Assembly (NCBI GenBank): GCA_021808785.1
Contig: JAKBAX010000002.1
Location: 1-63,097, forward strand
DNA: 63,097 bases
Direction: 5' to 3'
DNA from: Actinomycetes bacterium
Lineage (GTDB): Bacteria; Actinomycetota; Acidimicrobiia; Acidimicrobiales; Palsa-688
The notes under the pieces were generated by a model. It was given only the letters and a program-made list of their open reading frames with translations. It did no database searches and was not told the origin of the DNA. A program made the translations under genes and the position numbers. The number at the start of each line of letters is the position of its first letter. Positions within the stretch are counted from its first letter, which is position 1. Of this stretch, positions 26,501-35,184 are shown piece by piece.

Positions 26501-26740
26501 TCATGCCGCTGGTGCGTGTGGTCCTGGTGTCGCGCTCGTCCATGGGGTCGGGATCTTGGTGCCCCGGTAGCGGTATCGCTCGATGGCGATCGCTCGTGGT
26601 CGGAACATCTCGATCCCGCCGTCACTGATCTCCCAACCGGGGAGATAGCGACGGACCAAGGAATGCATGTTCAGTCCGAGATGCCGCCTTTTCAACCAGC
26701 CGACGATCCGCCAGAAGGCGAAGTGGTCGACGGTATTCAC
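26501..26740 (-). pseudogene. Group II intron maturase, C-terminal remnant
   Basis: The frame reads FAFWRIVGWLKRRHLGLNMHSLVRRYLPGWEISDGG, then FRPRAIAIERYRYRGTKIPTPW. This is the maturase-specific (X/GIIM) end of intron-encoded reverse transcriptases. The RT palm with its YADD motif is absent; sequence upstream is non-coding intron RNA. An internal deletion removed most of the protein while keeping the RNA ends. Confidence 0.8.
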
Positions 26741-27341
26741 CGGCGGGCTCCTCGATCAGCTTGGAGGCTGCGAACACGCTGGACCCCTTCGCCATGTGAC
26801 CGGCTTTCCCGGCCTCGGACTACTACGGGTCCTCCGTCCCATCCCGGTGGCATCAGCCGACGACGTGCCTTCCCGCCGGCCAGCTGGATGCTGGTCGGGT
26901 AGGGGGCCACCGGGATGGTTCCCACGTTCACTCCCGATCCCATTGACAGGGTCGGCGCCCAGCTATGCCCCTGCAACATCGCCACGACTACGCCGCAGTC
27001 CTTCATCGTGGCCTCCTGGTCGGCGACTTCACCCGACTGAGGAGTTCCCCGCACAACCTTGTGCGGGTGCGCGCTGCTCTGCGGCCCAGATCCACCAGGT
27101 TCGAGCCGCTGGGTCTCTTGAGGGGCGTTCTGCCGCTGGTTCCTCACGTACGCCTTTCTGTCTCGCTTGCCGGACCCGGACCATCTGGCAGTGCTGGCCC
27201 GTCCCGTCGTTGTCAGGGCTGCTGTCCACCCTCACCCCCGTCTCGGGGATCGGGCTGCCCTCAGCTTCAGCGGCTCGCTGCGACGAGCCGCAGGCGGTGC
27301 CCTTTCACCACCGCAGGGTTCGAGAGCGCCTCGTGGCGCTC

Positions 27342-27465
27342 GAAGTCCGAGACCCACAGCTGGTCGGGTCCGGTGGCGACGAAGTTGCGTTTCACCAGGT
27401 CCGGTGCGCGAAGCGCCGCTGGGTCCCGGCGGGTCGTGAAACGCTTCTTGGCCCGGCTGGCGCCT
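27342..27465 (-). mobile_element. IS3-family transposase, N-terminal exon fragment
   Basis: A minus frame reads AKKRFTTRRDPAALRAPDLVKRNFVATGPDQLWVSDF, the segment of IS3 OrfB just before the first catalytic Asp. Upstream it breaks off inside the Rhs tip sequence, showing that this piece was joined to Rhs DNA by recombination. Downstream it continues in phase into exon 2 if the intron is removed. Confidence 0.75.
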
Positions 27466-28175
27466 CGCCGATTTGGTAGGAGGCGCCGAGGCCTGGGCCG
27501 GAGTAAGGTGCGCTGTAGCTAGCGTTGCCAAGTGTGACTGTCGAGACGGTGAAGTTGAGGATGCCGGCCCCGAAGTTGGAAGCTCCTTCGAGGGCCCGCT
27601 GCCACCCGGGAGTGTTGTCTTGGGCGGCTAGGAGAGCGTCTTCTGCGGCTTGGTTAGCGGCCATGCTTTGGTAGACGGTGTTCCGTTCTCGTTGCCAGTC
27701 AATGTAGTCCGACTGCTGGCATGGGCTCAGCCTGCCCCACCATCCGGGTGTTCGTTTCGAGGCGGCGGAGAATGAGCATCCGGCGAGGAACGGGCAGTGC
27801 ATGAGCCCGGTGGGGTCGGCCGAGTTGATGGGGTCGTCGCCAGCGTAGCTGTAGGGCTGGTGGGTGGCGGCCAGGAGCGGGTCGGTGTCGAGGAACTGGC
27901 CGCTCCCCGGGTCATACCATCTTGCCCTCATGTAGTAGAGGCCGGTGGTGGGGTCTTGGTATTGGCCTTGCCAGCGCAGGTTGGTGAGGCCGGGGGTGCC
28001 GCTGGTGTTGGTGGTGTTGCCGTAGGGATCGTAGGTGTAGGTGGCGACGGTGCTCCCGGTGGTGTCGAGCAGGGCTAGGGTGGATCCGATCTTATCTTGG
28101 ACATACCAGTCGGGGGTGCCGGTGCTGATCCCGATTTGTTCGACGGGGGTGGCGGTGGGCCCGTATATGTAAACA
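27392..28175 (-). pseudogene. Orphan Rhs core/tip cassette (second copy), truncated by IS3
   Basis: The frame has the Rhs-repeat-associated core: YIYGPTATPVEQI, TYDPYGNTTNTSGTPG, YYMRARWYDPGSGQFLDTDPLL, ending PINSADPTGL. A tip domain follows (MHCPFLAGCSFSAASKRTPGW ... NFGAGILNFTVSTVTLGNASY) and is cut near 27470, where the frame enters antiphase IS3 DNA and stops at 27392. It has no start of its own: the open frame above 28175 lies within the small membrane-protein gene. This is the orphan-tip layout of Rhs loci, which exchange tips by recombination. Confidence 0.75.
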
Positions 28176-28191
28176 ATATCGATGTGGGTTC

Positions 28192-28452
28192 CTACTGGCG
28201 TTCCCGTTCCTCGCGCCGTGCCTTCAGCCCTGCTCTGGTCTCGCGCATGACTCTCACGAAGCAGTATGCAAATCCGACAGCTGGTACAACTAGTGCCCAA
28301 TCCCAGATTCGGTCGTGTTTTGGTGCCGAGTTCACAACCGCAAGACAGATAATCGCAACCACGATTGCGCCCGCGCTCATCATCATCCAAAATCCCTGGT
28401 GCCGGAGGTGCATCAATGATTCCGGCGCATCGACGTCTTTACGTGATCTCAT
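28192..28452 (-). CDS. Small two-TM membrane protein, candidate Rhs immunity protein
   Basis: This 86-residue protein begins MRSRKDVDAPESLMHLRHQG. Two hydrophobic segments, FWMMMSAGAIVVAIICLAVV and WALVVPAVGFAYCFVRVM, are joined by a short polar loop and followed by a basic tail (RAGLKARREERERQ). It lies 27 bases after the end of the first Rhs tip and before the orphan tip, exactly where cognate immunity genes lie. The low GC of its start region differs from its neighbours. Immunity function is inference from position and topology. Confidence 0.6.
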   Translation of the reverse strand: MRSRKDVDAPESLMHLRHQGFWMMMSAGAIVVAIICLAVVNSAPKHDRIWDWALVVPAVGFAYCFVRVMRETRAGLKARREERERQ

Positions 28453-28479
28453 CTCGGTAGTTGGCTCCGCATTTAATGG

Positions 28480-29475
28480 TTAGTTCCCGCTCAGCGCTGA
28501 ATACAGCGACATTGGAAGCGCCCCCCACGCAGCGCCGAAGGAGATCGCATCGTAGAGCCCTGGGCCTCCGTACGCGGCACGTGCACTGCTTTCAACGGCC
28601 TTGGATGCGGCACTTGCCGCTTCTGCAGACCGGAAGTATTCGGCAGCACCACCCGACGCTAGCCCCGCAACATCCAAGCTCAGGTTAGTCCAGTTGCACT
28701 CTCCCGAAACGCACAAGGAGGCGTCAGCGACCGTGGCGACGCCAGTGGCTGTCTCCGCAACCGCGCCCGCAACAAGCGTCGTCGCAGCATCAACCCCAGG
28801 GATAGGAGCAGTTACAAGCGCGACGGTGTCGGCTCCAGCCGCAACTAGTGATGCACCGGCGCTTACCGACCGGGCGATGGCCTGCCATCCAAACCCACCG
28901 CCGCTGTTGTCGGTCCTGTGCTTCAAGGGCGTCCAAGGCCGCTTGGTTGGCTGCGATGCTTTGGTAGACGGTGGTTCGTTCTTGTTGCCAGTCAATGTAT
29001 TCCGACTGCTGGCACGGGCTCAGCCTGTCAAACCATCCGGTTGTTCGTTTGAAGGCGGCGGAGAAGGAGCACCCAGCGAGGAAGGGGCAGTGCATGAGCC
29101 CGCTGGGGTCGGCCGAGTTGATGGGGTCGCCGCCGGCGTAGCTGTAGGGCTGGTGGGTGGCGGCGAGGAGTGGGTCGGCGTCTAGGAATTGTCCGCTTTG
29201 GGGGTCATACCACCTGGCTCTCATGTAGTAGAGGCCGGTGTTGGGGTCTTGGTATTGGCCTTGCCAGCGCAGGCTGGTCAGGCCCGGGGTTCCTGACGTG
29301 TTGGTGGTGTTGCCGTAGGGGTCGTAGGTGTAGGTGGCGGCGGTGTTCCCGGACGTGTCGAGCAGGGCCCGGGTGGATCCGATCTGGTCGTTCACATACC
29401 AGTCGGGGGTGCCGGTGGCCGTGTTGATCTGTTCGACCGGGCTGGGGCTGGGTCCGTATATGTGGTAGTTCGTGC
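28480..29475 (-). pseudogene. Rhs core plus toxin-tip region (first copy), frameshifted
   Basis: From about 29470 the frame reads YHIYGPSPSPVEQI, YTYDPYGNTTNTSGTPG, YYMRARWYDPQSGQFLDADPLL, SYAGGDPINSADPSGL, the Rhs core. It runs to AANQAALDALEAQD, where an extra C near 28914 shifts the frame; the original frame ends at 28790. The other frame carries the tip GFGWQAIARSVSAGASLV ... CVSGECNWTNLSLDVAGLASGG and ends at 28480. Tip chemistry is not recognisable. The 5' side is fused to the truncated glycosyltransferase gene. Confidence 0.75.
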
Positions 29476-29559
29476 TCTTCACGAGGAGTGATTTAAGAGT
29501 GGCCCCTTCCCGAGTGCCCCACCTACCCGACGATCGGGGGCGGCCAAGCGGCGGGCTTC

Positions 29560-30370
29560 GGGGATAGGCCGGGCCCACGACGATGAGCTGTGACGGGATG
29601 AACCCGATGGACGCCCCGACAGAGGAATTCTCGTTATGAAGGCTGTGCATCATGGATACGGCCGCCCAGTGGTGGCGGGCATTCCAATCGATGTTCGGCG
29701 ACCAGATCGCCAGAGCGACCACGATCCCGGCAAAGGTCCACCGGTTGACCAGATCCCGGGCGCGGCCTGCGAGCAGCAGGCCCCCCGCTACGGAGACGAG
29801 GAGAAAGGCCACGTTGAACTTGTTGAGCAGGGCCGCGCCCGACACCGCCCCCACCGCCAGCCACAGCCGGTCGTCGCCGCCAAGCAGCCAGCGGAGGACC
29901 AGGTCGCAGATGACGGCCCAGAAGAACATGTCAAAGCTGGCGGTGGACAGGAGATGGAAGGCGGCCAGCACCTGCGGCGAGGTGGCCGCGGCGAGAGCAG
30001 CCAGCAGCTGGGCCGGCTTCCTTCCGCCCAGGCGGCGCGCCATTACGGCTGAGAGCACGACGGTGGCTCCCCCAGCGAGGGCGGGAAACACCCGCAACGC
30101 CGGCGCCGACGTCCCGAACAGGTGCGTCGCCAGCCACGCAACAGTAGGCACGAACGGAGGCTGGTCGACGTAGCCCCACGCCATATGACGGGAGCAGGCT
30201 AGGAAGTACAGCTCGTCGCGGTGAAACCCGTACCGGCCTGACATGGCCAGCTCCAGGAGGACGAACGCCGCCGCTACGGGCCCCACGCCGGCCTTCCACA
30301 GCTTCTCCGGGCCCGACCAGCTCTCTGCGCTCCGGCCGGTTGCGGTGATCGGCGCCCCAGAGAGGGTCAT
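29560..30370 (-). pseudogene. ArnT/PMT-type glycosyltransferase, 3' half replaced by Rhs DNA
   Basis: From the ATG at 30370 this reads as a GT39/PMT_2-family membrane glycosyltransferase: RYGFHRDELYFLACSRHMAWGYVDQPPFVP is the first lumenal loop with the catalytic Asp-Glu. Several TM segments follow to IGFIPSQLIVVGPAY, about 270 residues, where intact proteins have some 500. The frame then passes through about 30 foreign codons into the Rhs core without a stop, so a 526-residue chimera (28790-30370) is formally encoded. Its ATG overlaps the stop of the TetR gene, so the two form an operon. Confidence 0.75.
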
Positions 30371-31065
30371 GACCCGTACCCGGGGAGTAGAGCCCCGCAT
30401 ACGAACGCCACGACCGTCCGCCGGGCCGCCTCGTCGTCGTACAAGGCGGCGTCGCGGCCCTCCTTGCGGTGCCAAGCGAACCACGAGATCGTCTCCGAAA
30501 CGATTCGGGCGGCGATGTCGAAGTTGGGCAGGGCCCGCAGGTGGCCGGACCGGGCCCTCTTCTCGAGATAGGCGGCCAGCCGCCCGAAGTATCCGACGCG
30601 TGTCCGCCGGTAATAGAACTCCTCGATCTCCGGGATCTCGGCGGCGCAGCGTTCTATCACCGCCAGGACCGGCCACAATCTCTCCTGGATGGTGTAGCGC
30701 TCCAGGACTATGCCGCGGAGCTCAGCCTCCACGTCGGCCGGTTCGTCCTCGGCCAGGGCCGCCTTTAGGCAGGGCGCCGGCACCGACCTCAGGTTGGCCT
30801 CGATCAGGGCGGCCGTCGCTCCGGACTCCGGGGTGGGAAGGGGCAACTCGCAGGAGCGCCCGCCGGCGGGTTCGAACGCCCGGACGAACACCAGGTGGAA
30901 CAGCGCCTCCTTGCTCTCCACGTAGTTGAACACCGACCCCGACGACATGCCCGCCGCGGCCCCGACGTCGGCCATCCGGGTGCCCCGGTAGCCAAATCGG
31001 CCGAAGGCCGCGGTCGCCGCGTCGCCCAGCCGTTCAAGTCGCCGGGCTGCAGTCGGTCGGGGCAC
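30367..31065 (-). CDS. TetR-family transcriptional regulator
   Basis: This is a 232-residue protein from a GTG at 31065. The HTH is ATAAFGRFGYRGTRMADVGAAAGMSSGSVFNYVESKEALFHLVF (about residues 18-60); the remainder is a helical ligand domain. It overlaps the glycosyltransferase start by four bases. A near-perfect palindrome at 31084-31098 just upstream is its probable operator. The ligand is unknown. Confidence 0.85.
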   Translation of the reverse strand: MPRPTAARRLERLGDAATAAFGRFGYRGTRMADVGAAAGMSSGSVFNYVESKEALFHLVFVRAFEPAGGRSCELPLPTPESGATAALIEANLRSVPAPCLKAALAEDEPADVEAELRGIVLERYTIQERLWPVLAVIERCAAEIPEIEEFYYRRTRVGYFGRLAAYLEKRARSGHLRALPNFDIAARIVSETISWFAWHRKEGRDAALYDDEAARRTVVAFVCGALLPGYGS

Positions 31066-31083
31066 CGGTTCCCGACTCTACAC

Positions 31084-31098
31084 TGAATGAGTCAGTCA
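31084..31098. promoter_or_regulatory. 15-bp palindrome, probable TetR operator
   Basis: TGAATGA-G-TCAGTCA is an inverted repeat with 6 of 7 arm matches, 19 bases before the GTG of the TetR gene. The word TGAATGAGTCA recurs at 52672-52682 before the carboxymuconolactone decarboxylase operon. Confidence 0.6.
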
Positions 31099-31160
31099 GT
31101 CATCACCTGATCCGCATGATCGCCAGCGGGCCACGGAGCTCAGGGGCCGCAGTAGCCCGC

Positions 31161-32861
31161 TTAGGGGGCCACCATCCCGGTGTGCACTCCCCGACGGAGT
31201 ACCTGGCCCGGGCGTTCGCCGGTCAGGCCCTCCGGGCCGACGATCTCGGTACCGCCCACTATCACGTGGTGGATGCCTTCCGGTTGCCGATAGATACGCC
31301 CCTCCCCTGCCGGGAGATCGTCACGCCAGCCGGGCCGGCCTGGACCGACGGTGGCGGGATCGAAGATCACCATGTCGGCGATGGACCCGACCTCCAGACG
31401 ACCGCGATCGGCCAGGCGGTACAGCGAGGCAGGGATGGACGTGAGCTGCTGGATGACCCCCGCAAGTGACATGCGCTCGGACTCACGGGCCATGTGGAGA
31501 AGGGCCGCGGGGTAGTCGAAGGTCGAGAGCATGTGCACGTGGGCTCCGGCGTCGGATGCTCCGATGATCACCCGGGGGTCCGCCCAGGTCTCGTATCGGA
31601 CCTCCCAGCTTTCGATGCTGTTGGCCATGGGTTCAGGCATGAGACCAGTGCGCATCCTGTCCAGCTGCCAGAAGTCGAACAGGACCTCGAAGGCGTCCGT
31701 TCCCCACTCGGATGCGATGTCACCGAGCGTTCGGCCCGCCAGGGCCGCAGTGGTCGGGCTGTGACCGTCGGTAACGACCAGCGAGTCGATAGCCCGCGAC
31801 AGGGCAGATGGCGGATCCGTAGCGCGGGCCCGCAGCTCCGTCCGCGTCTCCGCCTGCCCCAGGGCGGCCACGGCGTCGTGAACCGCCATGGCGAGCAACG
31901 GGCCCCAGCCCGGGACCGACCGGAATAGTCTGCTCTTGGCGGAGGCGCGCACGGCGGTGGGGCCGGGGTAGGTCAGCGCCACGATGGTGGCTCCCTGCCG
32001 GGCCGCCCTGTCCGACACCTCGAGTTGCTGTTCGACCAGCTGGCGGTCCTGCGGGATCAGGACGTTCCAGTTGAGCGGGGCCCCGGCGGCCAGAGCCATC
32101 CGGATCATGAGATCCACGTGGGCGTCGGTGAATGGTCCAACTGTCGGTATGAACTCCAGCTGGGAGCCGGGATAGCCAGCCAGCACGGCGCAGAGACCGA
32201 CGAGCTCGTCCGAGTCGGCCGACCGGCTGGGGACCGGGTCGCCCTCGCCGTCGACATGGATGGAGTTCCAGGACGATGAGAAGCCCATGGCCCCCGCTTC
32301 CATGGCGGCGCTGAGGAGCCGCTGCATCTCGTGGCGCGCCTGGTCCCCCGGATCTGGGATGGCGTGGTCCTCGCCGAGGACCGCCCTGCGGATGGCCGAG
32401 TGACCGGCCATGAAGCCGATGTTCACCGCGGGTCGGGCCCGTTCGACGGCGTCGAGGTATTCAGCGAACGACTTCCATGACCACGGCACCCCCTTCTCCA
32501 GTGCCTCGACCGGGATGGCCTCCACCTCGGCCAGCAACCTCCGCATGTACCCCCCGTCGCCATCGCCGAGAGGGGCGATAGAGAAACCGCAGTTGCCGGC
32601 AAACACCGATGTGATGCCATAGAGGGAGGACGGCGTGCAGTAGGGATCCCAGAACACCTGGGCGTCGAGATGGGTGTGAATATCGATGAAACCCGGAGCC
32701 ACGACCAGCCCCTCGGCTCTGACCCGGCGGCGTGACGATCCCGCGGACCCGGCCGGGCCCAGGGCGACCACCCGGTTTCCGGCCACCGCGACGTCTGAGA
32801 CCTGACCAGGCACTCCCGTCCCGTCGACGACCAGCCCGCCTTCGATGACCAGGTCGAACAT
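31161..32861 (-). CDS. N-acyl-D-amino-acid deacylase (D-aminoacylase) family
   Basis: This is a 566-residue amidohydrolase of the D-aminoacylase/dihydroorotase type. The metal site is PGFIDIHTHLDAQVFWDP near residue 65; NCGFSIAPLGD, the conserved Cys metal ligand region, follows near 95; the later DAGAHVHMLSTFDYP near 430 supplies the catalytic Asp. LGDIASEWGTDAFEVLFDF and GSIADMVIFDPATVGPGR are family marks. It hydrolyses N-acyl or amide bonds; the acyl group is unknown. The ATG at 32861 is two bases beyond the stop of the upstream amidohydrolase, so they are one operon. Confidence 0.88.
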   Translation of the reverse strand: MFDLVIEGGLVVDGTGVPGQVSDVAVAGNRVVALGPAGSAGSSRRRVRAEGLVVAPGFIDIHTHLDAQVFWDPYCTPSSLYGITSVFAGNCGFSIAPLGDGDGGYMRRLLAEVEAIPVEALEKGVPWSWKSFAEYLDAVERARPAVNIGFMAGHSAIRRAVLGEDHAIPDPGDQARHEMQRLLSAAMEAGAMGFSSSWNSIHVDGEGDPVPSRSADSDELVGLCAVLAGYPGSQLEFIPTVGPFTDAHVDLMIRMALAAGAPLNWNVLIPQDRQLVEQQLEVSDRAARQGATIVALTYPGPTAVRASAKSRLFRSVPGWGPLLAMAVHDAVAALGQAETRTELRARATDPPSALSRAIDSLVVTDGHSPTTAALAGRTLGDIASEWGTDAFEVLFDFWQLDRMRTGLMPEPMANSIESWEVRYETWADPRVIIGASDAGAHVHMLSTFDYPAALLHMARESERMSLAGVIQQLTSIPASLYRLADRGRLEVGSIADMVIFDPATVGPGRPGWRDDLPAGEGRIYRQPEGIHHVIVGGTEIVGPEGLTGERPGQVLRRGVHTGMVAP

Positions 32862-32863
32862 CC

Positions 32864-34084
32864 TTACCGAACCCCCTCGCCCTCGACCGAGCCGTCCTCG
32901 GGGAGCAGCACGTCCGGCAGTGGCAACCGGTACAGCTCCGCAGCGTTGATCGCACACATCTGGCGCAGTTCGTGGGGGGGCACGTGACCCCAGGCCCGCC
33001 TTATGACGTCCTGGGTGTACGGCCACGTACTGTCGCCATGGGGGTAGTCGACCTCGACCATCACATGGTCGACACCGATCCGGTACCGCGTGTCGATCGT
33101 GGACGGATCGTCGATGGTGCAGAACCAGAAGTTGCGTCGGAGGACATCGGACGGGCGGAGATCCCAGCCCTGGCCGTATCCCGAGCGGTCGACCACGTTG
33201 TCCAGCCGATCCAACAGCATGGCCACCCATCCGATCCCCCCCTCGCTCATGGCGATCCTGAGTGTGGGGAAGTCCCGGGGCCATCCCGACCACAGCCACT
33301 CGGCACAGGCGCTGAGGGACAGTTGGCCGAACAGGGTGGCCCCGAGCCCGGGACCCGACACTCCGGGAGGGCCCGGATAGATCCCTGAACTGCCGACGTG
33401 GAGGGAGACGACGGTGTCGGTCTCGACGCACGCCTGAATGACCGGCTCCCAGTAGTCCCGGTCCCAGAGCGAGGGCAGCCCTATGGCGTGGGGTCGCTCG
33501 GGCAATGTGACCGATGTGAACCCTCTGGCGGCGTTCCGGTGGATCTCCTCCGCAGCCAGTTTCGGATCCGAGAGATAGGTGATCCCCAGCCCTACGATGC
33601 GATCCGGATAAGGGGTCCGCCACTCCTCGTACAGCCAGTCGTTCCACGCCCGGATGCAGGCCAGTCCCAGTTCACGATCCTGGGCCTCGAAGAAGACCCG
33701 CCCACAGAAGCCCGTGATCTGCGACGGGAAGTTCACCGACCCCCAGATGCCGGCCAGATCCATATCCGAGATGCGGGCCTCGATGTCGTAGCACCCAGGC
33801 CGCATCTCCTCGAAGCGGAACGGCTCCATCCGAACCGTCTCCCGGCGACGCCCGGCGACCGCGTTGAGCCCCACCTGGCTGTAACGCTTCCCCTGAAACT
33901 CCCATACCTGGTGTCCCTCGGGCGTCTCGACGATCCTGGGAGCCTCGCCCTCCAGGCGCCGTGGGAGCCGGCCCTGGAAAGTGTGCGGCGGCTCCACGAC
34001 ATGGTCGTCGACAGAGATGATGGTGGCAAAGACATCTCTGGCCTCCGGATCGGGCAGAAAGAGGTCCTCGCGCAAACTCACCAT
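32864..34084 (-). CDS. Amidohydrolase family 2 metal-dependent hydrolase
   Basis: This 406-residue TIM-barrel protein has ATIISVDDHVVEPPHTFQGRLP (D-D-H in place of the usual H-x-H), ISDMDLAGIWGSVNFPSQ, VSLHVGSSGIYPG (His near 250), LRIAMSEGGIGWVAMLLDRLD and the catalytic Asp region VEVDYPHGDSTWP near 355. This amidohydrolase_2 subgroup includes decarboxylases and ring hydrolases often found beside catabolic CoA or oxygenase genes. The ATG at 34084 is chosen since the family match starts with MVSLREDLF; an upstream in-frame start at 34189 lies close to the promoter. Confidence 0.85.
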   Translation of the reverse strand: MVSLREDLFLPDPEARDVFATIISVDDHVVEPPHTFQGRLPRRLEGEAPRIVETPEGHQVWEFQGKRYSQVGLNAVAGRRRETVRMEPFRFEEMRPGCYDIEARISDMDLAGIWGSVNFPSQITGFCGRVFFEAQDRELGLACIRAWNDWLYEEWRTPYPDRIVGLGITYLSDPKLAAEEIHRNAARGFTSVTLPERPHAIGLPSLWDRDYWEPVIQACVETDTVVSLHVGSSGIYPGPPGVSGPGLGATLFGQLSLSACAEWLWSGWPRDFPTLRIAMSEGGIGWVAMLLDRLDNVVDRSGYGQGWDLRPSDVLRRNFWFCTIDDPSTIDTRYRIGVDHVMVEVDYPHGDSTWPYTQDVIRRAWGHVPPHELRQMCAINAAELYRLPLPDVLLPEDGSVEGEGVR

Positions 34085-34216
34085 TGGATCTCCCGGGCAT
34101 CGGTGGGTTCGGCAGGACTCCGCTCTGCCGGTCGCATATTCCGGATCCTCACCAAGGTGACCCCCAAGTAGCCGTGCGGAGGGCCGCACGGCCCCGCCCG
34201 CTCACCGTAGCAGATT

Positions 34217-34245
34217 ACTGTACAGATTGAACAAGATCATGTTCA
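34217..34245 (-). promoter_or_regulatory. Promoter/operator for the amidohydrolase-deacylase operon
   Basis: On the minus strand TGAACA (34245-34240) and TACAGT (34222-34217) are 17 bases apart. The plus strand holds an 18-bp near-palindrome, TGAACAAGATCATGTTCA (34228-34245, 16 of 18 symmetric), plus CTGTACAG (34218-34225). The same TGAACA/TACAGT layout precedes the genes at 40401 and 41170. Confidence 0.6.
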
Positions 34246-34283
34246 GTCCGTCCACTCGAACGGCGCCCCGAGTCGCGCCCCGC

Positions 34284-35168
34284 CTAGCAGCGATAGACCC
34301 TCTCGGCGTTTCCGGCGAACACCATCGCCCGGTCGACTGCATCCAGGTCGGCGGTCAACTCGACAAGGCTGCCCAGCAGCTGATCCAAGGACCCCGCCGC
34401 CCCGTCCGGAGGGAAGTTGCTCCCGAACAGGCACCTATCGACCCCGAACAGTTCGAGGCACTGATCCGTCCACCGGCGTAGTACCCGCGGGTCCATCGAC
34501 CGGAACGGCATCGACAGGCCCGACAGCTTGCAGTGCACGTTCGGGCCGAGCGCAGCCAGTTTGCTCATGCCCTGCTGCCAGAGCCGGAACTCGTCATCGG
34601 TGTCGGACCGGGGCCATCCGGCGTGCTCGACGACGACGACCAGGCCGTCCCACGGCCGGAGCGCCGTGGCTGCGCCCAGGAGCTGATCCGGGTGGGCCAT
34701 CAAGTCCAGCACCAGGTGCCGCTCCTGGAGCACCTTCAGGACTTCCTGGGCCGGGACACCATGTTCGGATGTGCCCCCCATAGGCCGCACTCCACGGAAT
34801 CGGTTGGCCTCCAGTTGGCGATCGATCTGCCCTCTGGCCAGCGTCACGTCAGTGGGGTGGACGCCACCTACGATGGCGTCCGGATGCCCCGTGGCCTCGC
34901 TCTCCTCCTGTTTCTGGAGGGTCTCGGCGACCACATCCGACGCCGCGGCCACATGGACGAACTTCTCGATCTGCCAGTTGGCGGACTCGGAGAAATAGGT
35001 GGACTGGTCGAAGTACCGGGCCCACCCGGAAAGCTCCCCCATGCCTACGTCACGCAGCCCGGATAGATAGGGGTACCACTCGGTGTTGGCCGGATCCCAC
35101 AGGTGCACATGGGCATCCACGATCCTGCCGACACTTTGATCCGACGCTGGCCGATCCCTGTCCGCCAT
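34284..35168 (-). CDS. Amidohydrolase family 2 protein (lactonase/hydrolase-like)
   Basis: This is a 294-residue compact TIM-barrel hydrolase. GRIVDAHVHLWDPANTEWYPYL is the H-x-H metal motif of the fuconolactonase-like branch; HVAAASDVVAETLQKQEE, LVVVVEHAGWPRS, VHCKLSGLSM and the catalytic DRCLFGSNFPPDG (Asp near 250) follow. It probably opens a lactone or hydrolyses a related bond. GGAGGAGCT precedes the ATG at 35168. It lies 16 bases after the upstream SDR gene and ends before the promoter at 34217-34245. Confidence 0.85.
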   Translation of the reverse strand: MADRDRPASDQSVGRIVDAHVHLWDPANTEWYPYLSGLRDVGMGELSGWARYFDQSTYFSESANWQIEKFVHVAAASDVVAETLQKQEESEATGHPDAIVGGVHPTDVTLARGQIDRQLEANRFRGVRPMGGTSEHGVPAQEVLKVLQERHLVLDLMAHPDQLLGAATALRPWDGLVVVVEHAGWPRSDTDDEFRLWQQGMSKLAALGPNVHCKLSGLSMPFRSMDPRVLRRWTDQCLELFGVDRCLFGSNFPPDGAAGSLDQLLGSLVELTADLDAVDRAMVFAGNAERVYRC

Positions 35169-35184
35169 AGCTCCTCCTTCCCTT

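Larger units (their letters stand above)
26394..27341 (-). ncRNA. Group II intron, ORF-deleted
   Basis: About 948 bases. Domain V is intact, a maturase remnant precedes it, and the 5' part has intron-like structure reading GGCCGGGAAAGCCGG and GGGATGGGACGGAGGACCC on the minus strand. The 3' end ...CCCCTAC obeys the terminal AY rule. Removing 26394-27341 joins LWVSDF to TYCSTWSG in frame, recreating a standard IS3 OrfB segment. The 5' end reads GAGCG instead of GTGCG, so the left boundary is an inference from the restored frame. The reverse transcriptase is missing; splicing would need help in trans. Confidence 0.75.

Noticed and set aside
32862-33647. In-frame N-terminal extension of the D-aminoacylase frame to 33647
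   Set aside because: The extension overlaps the well-conserved amidohydrolase gene in another frame; the protein fold begins at the ATG 32861.
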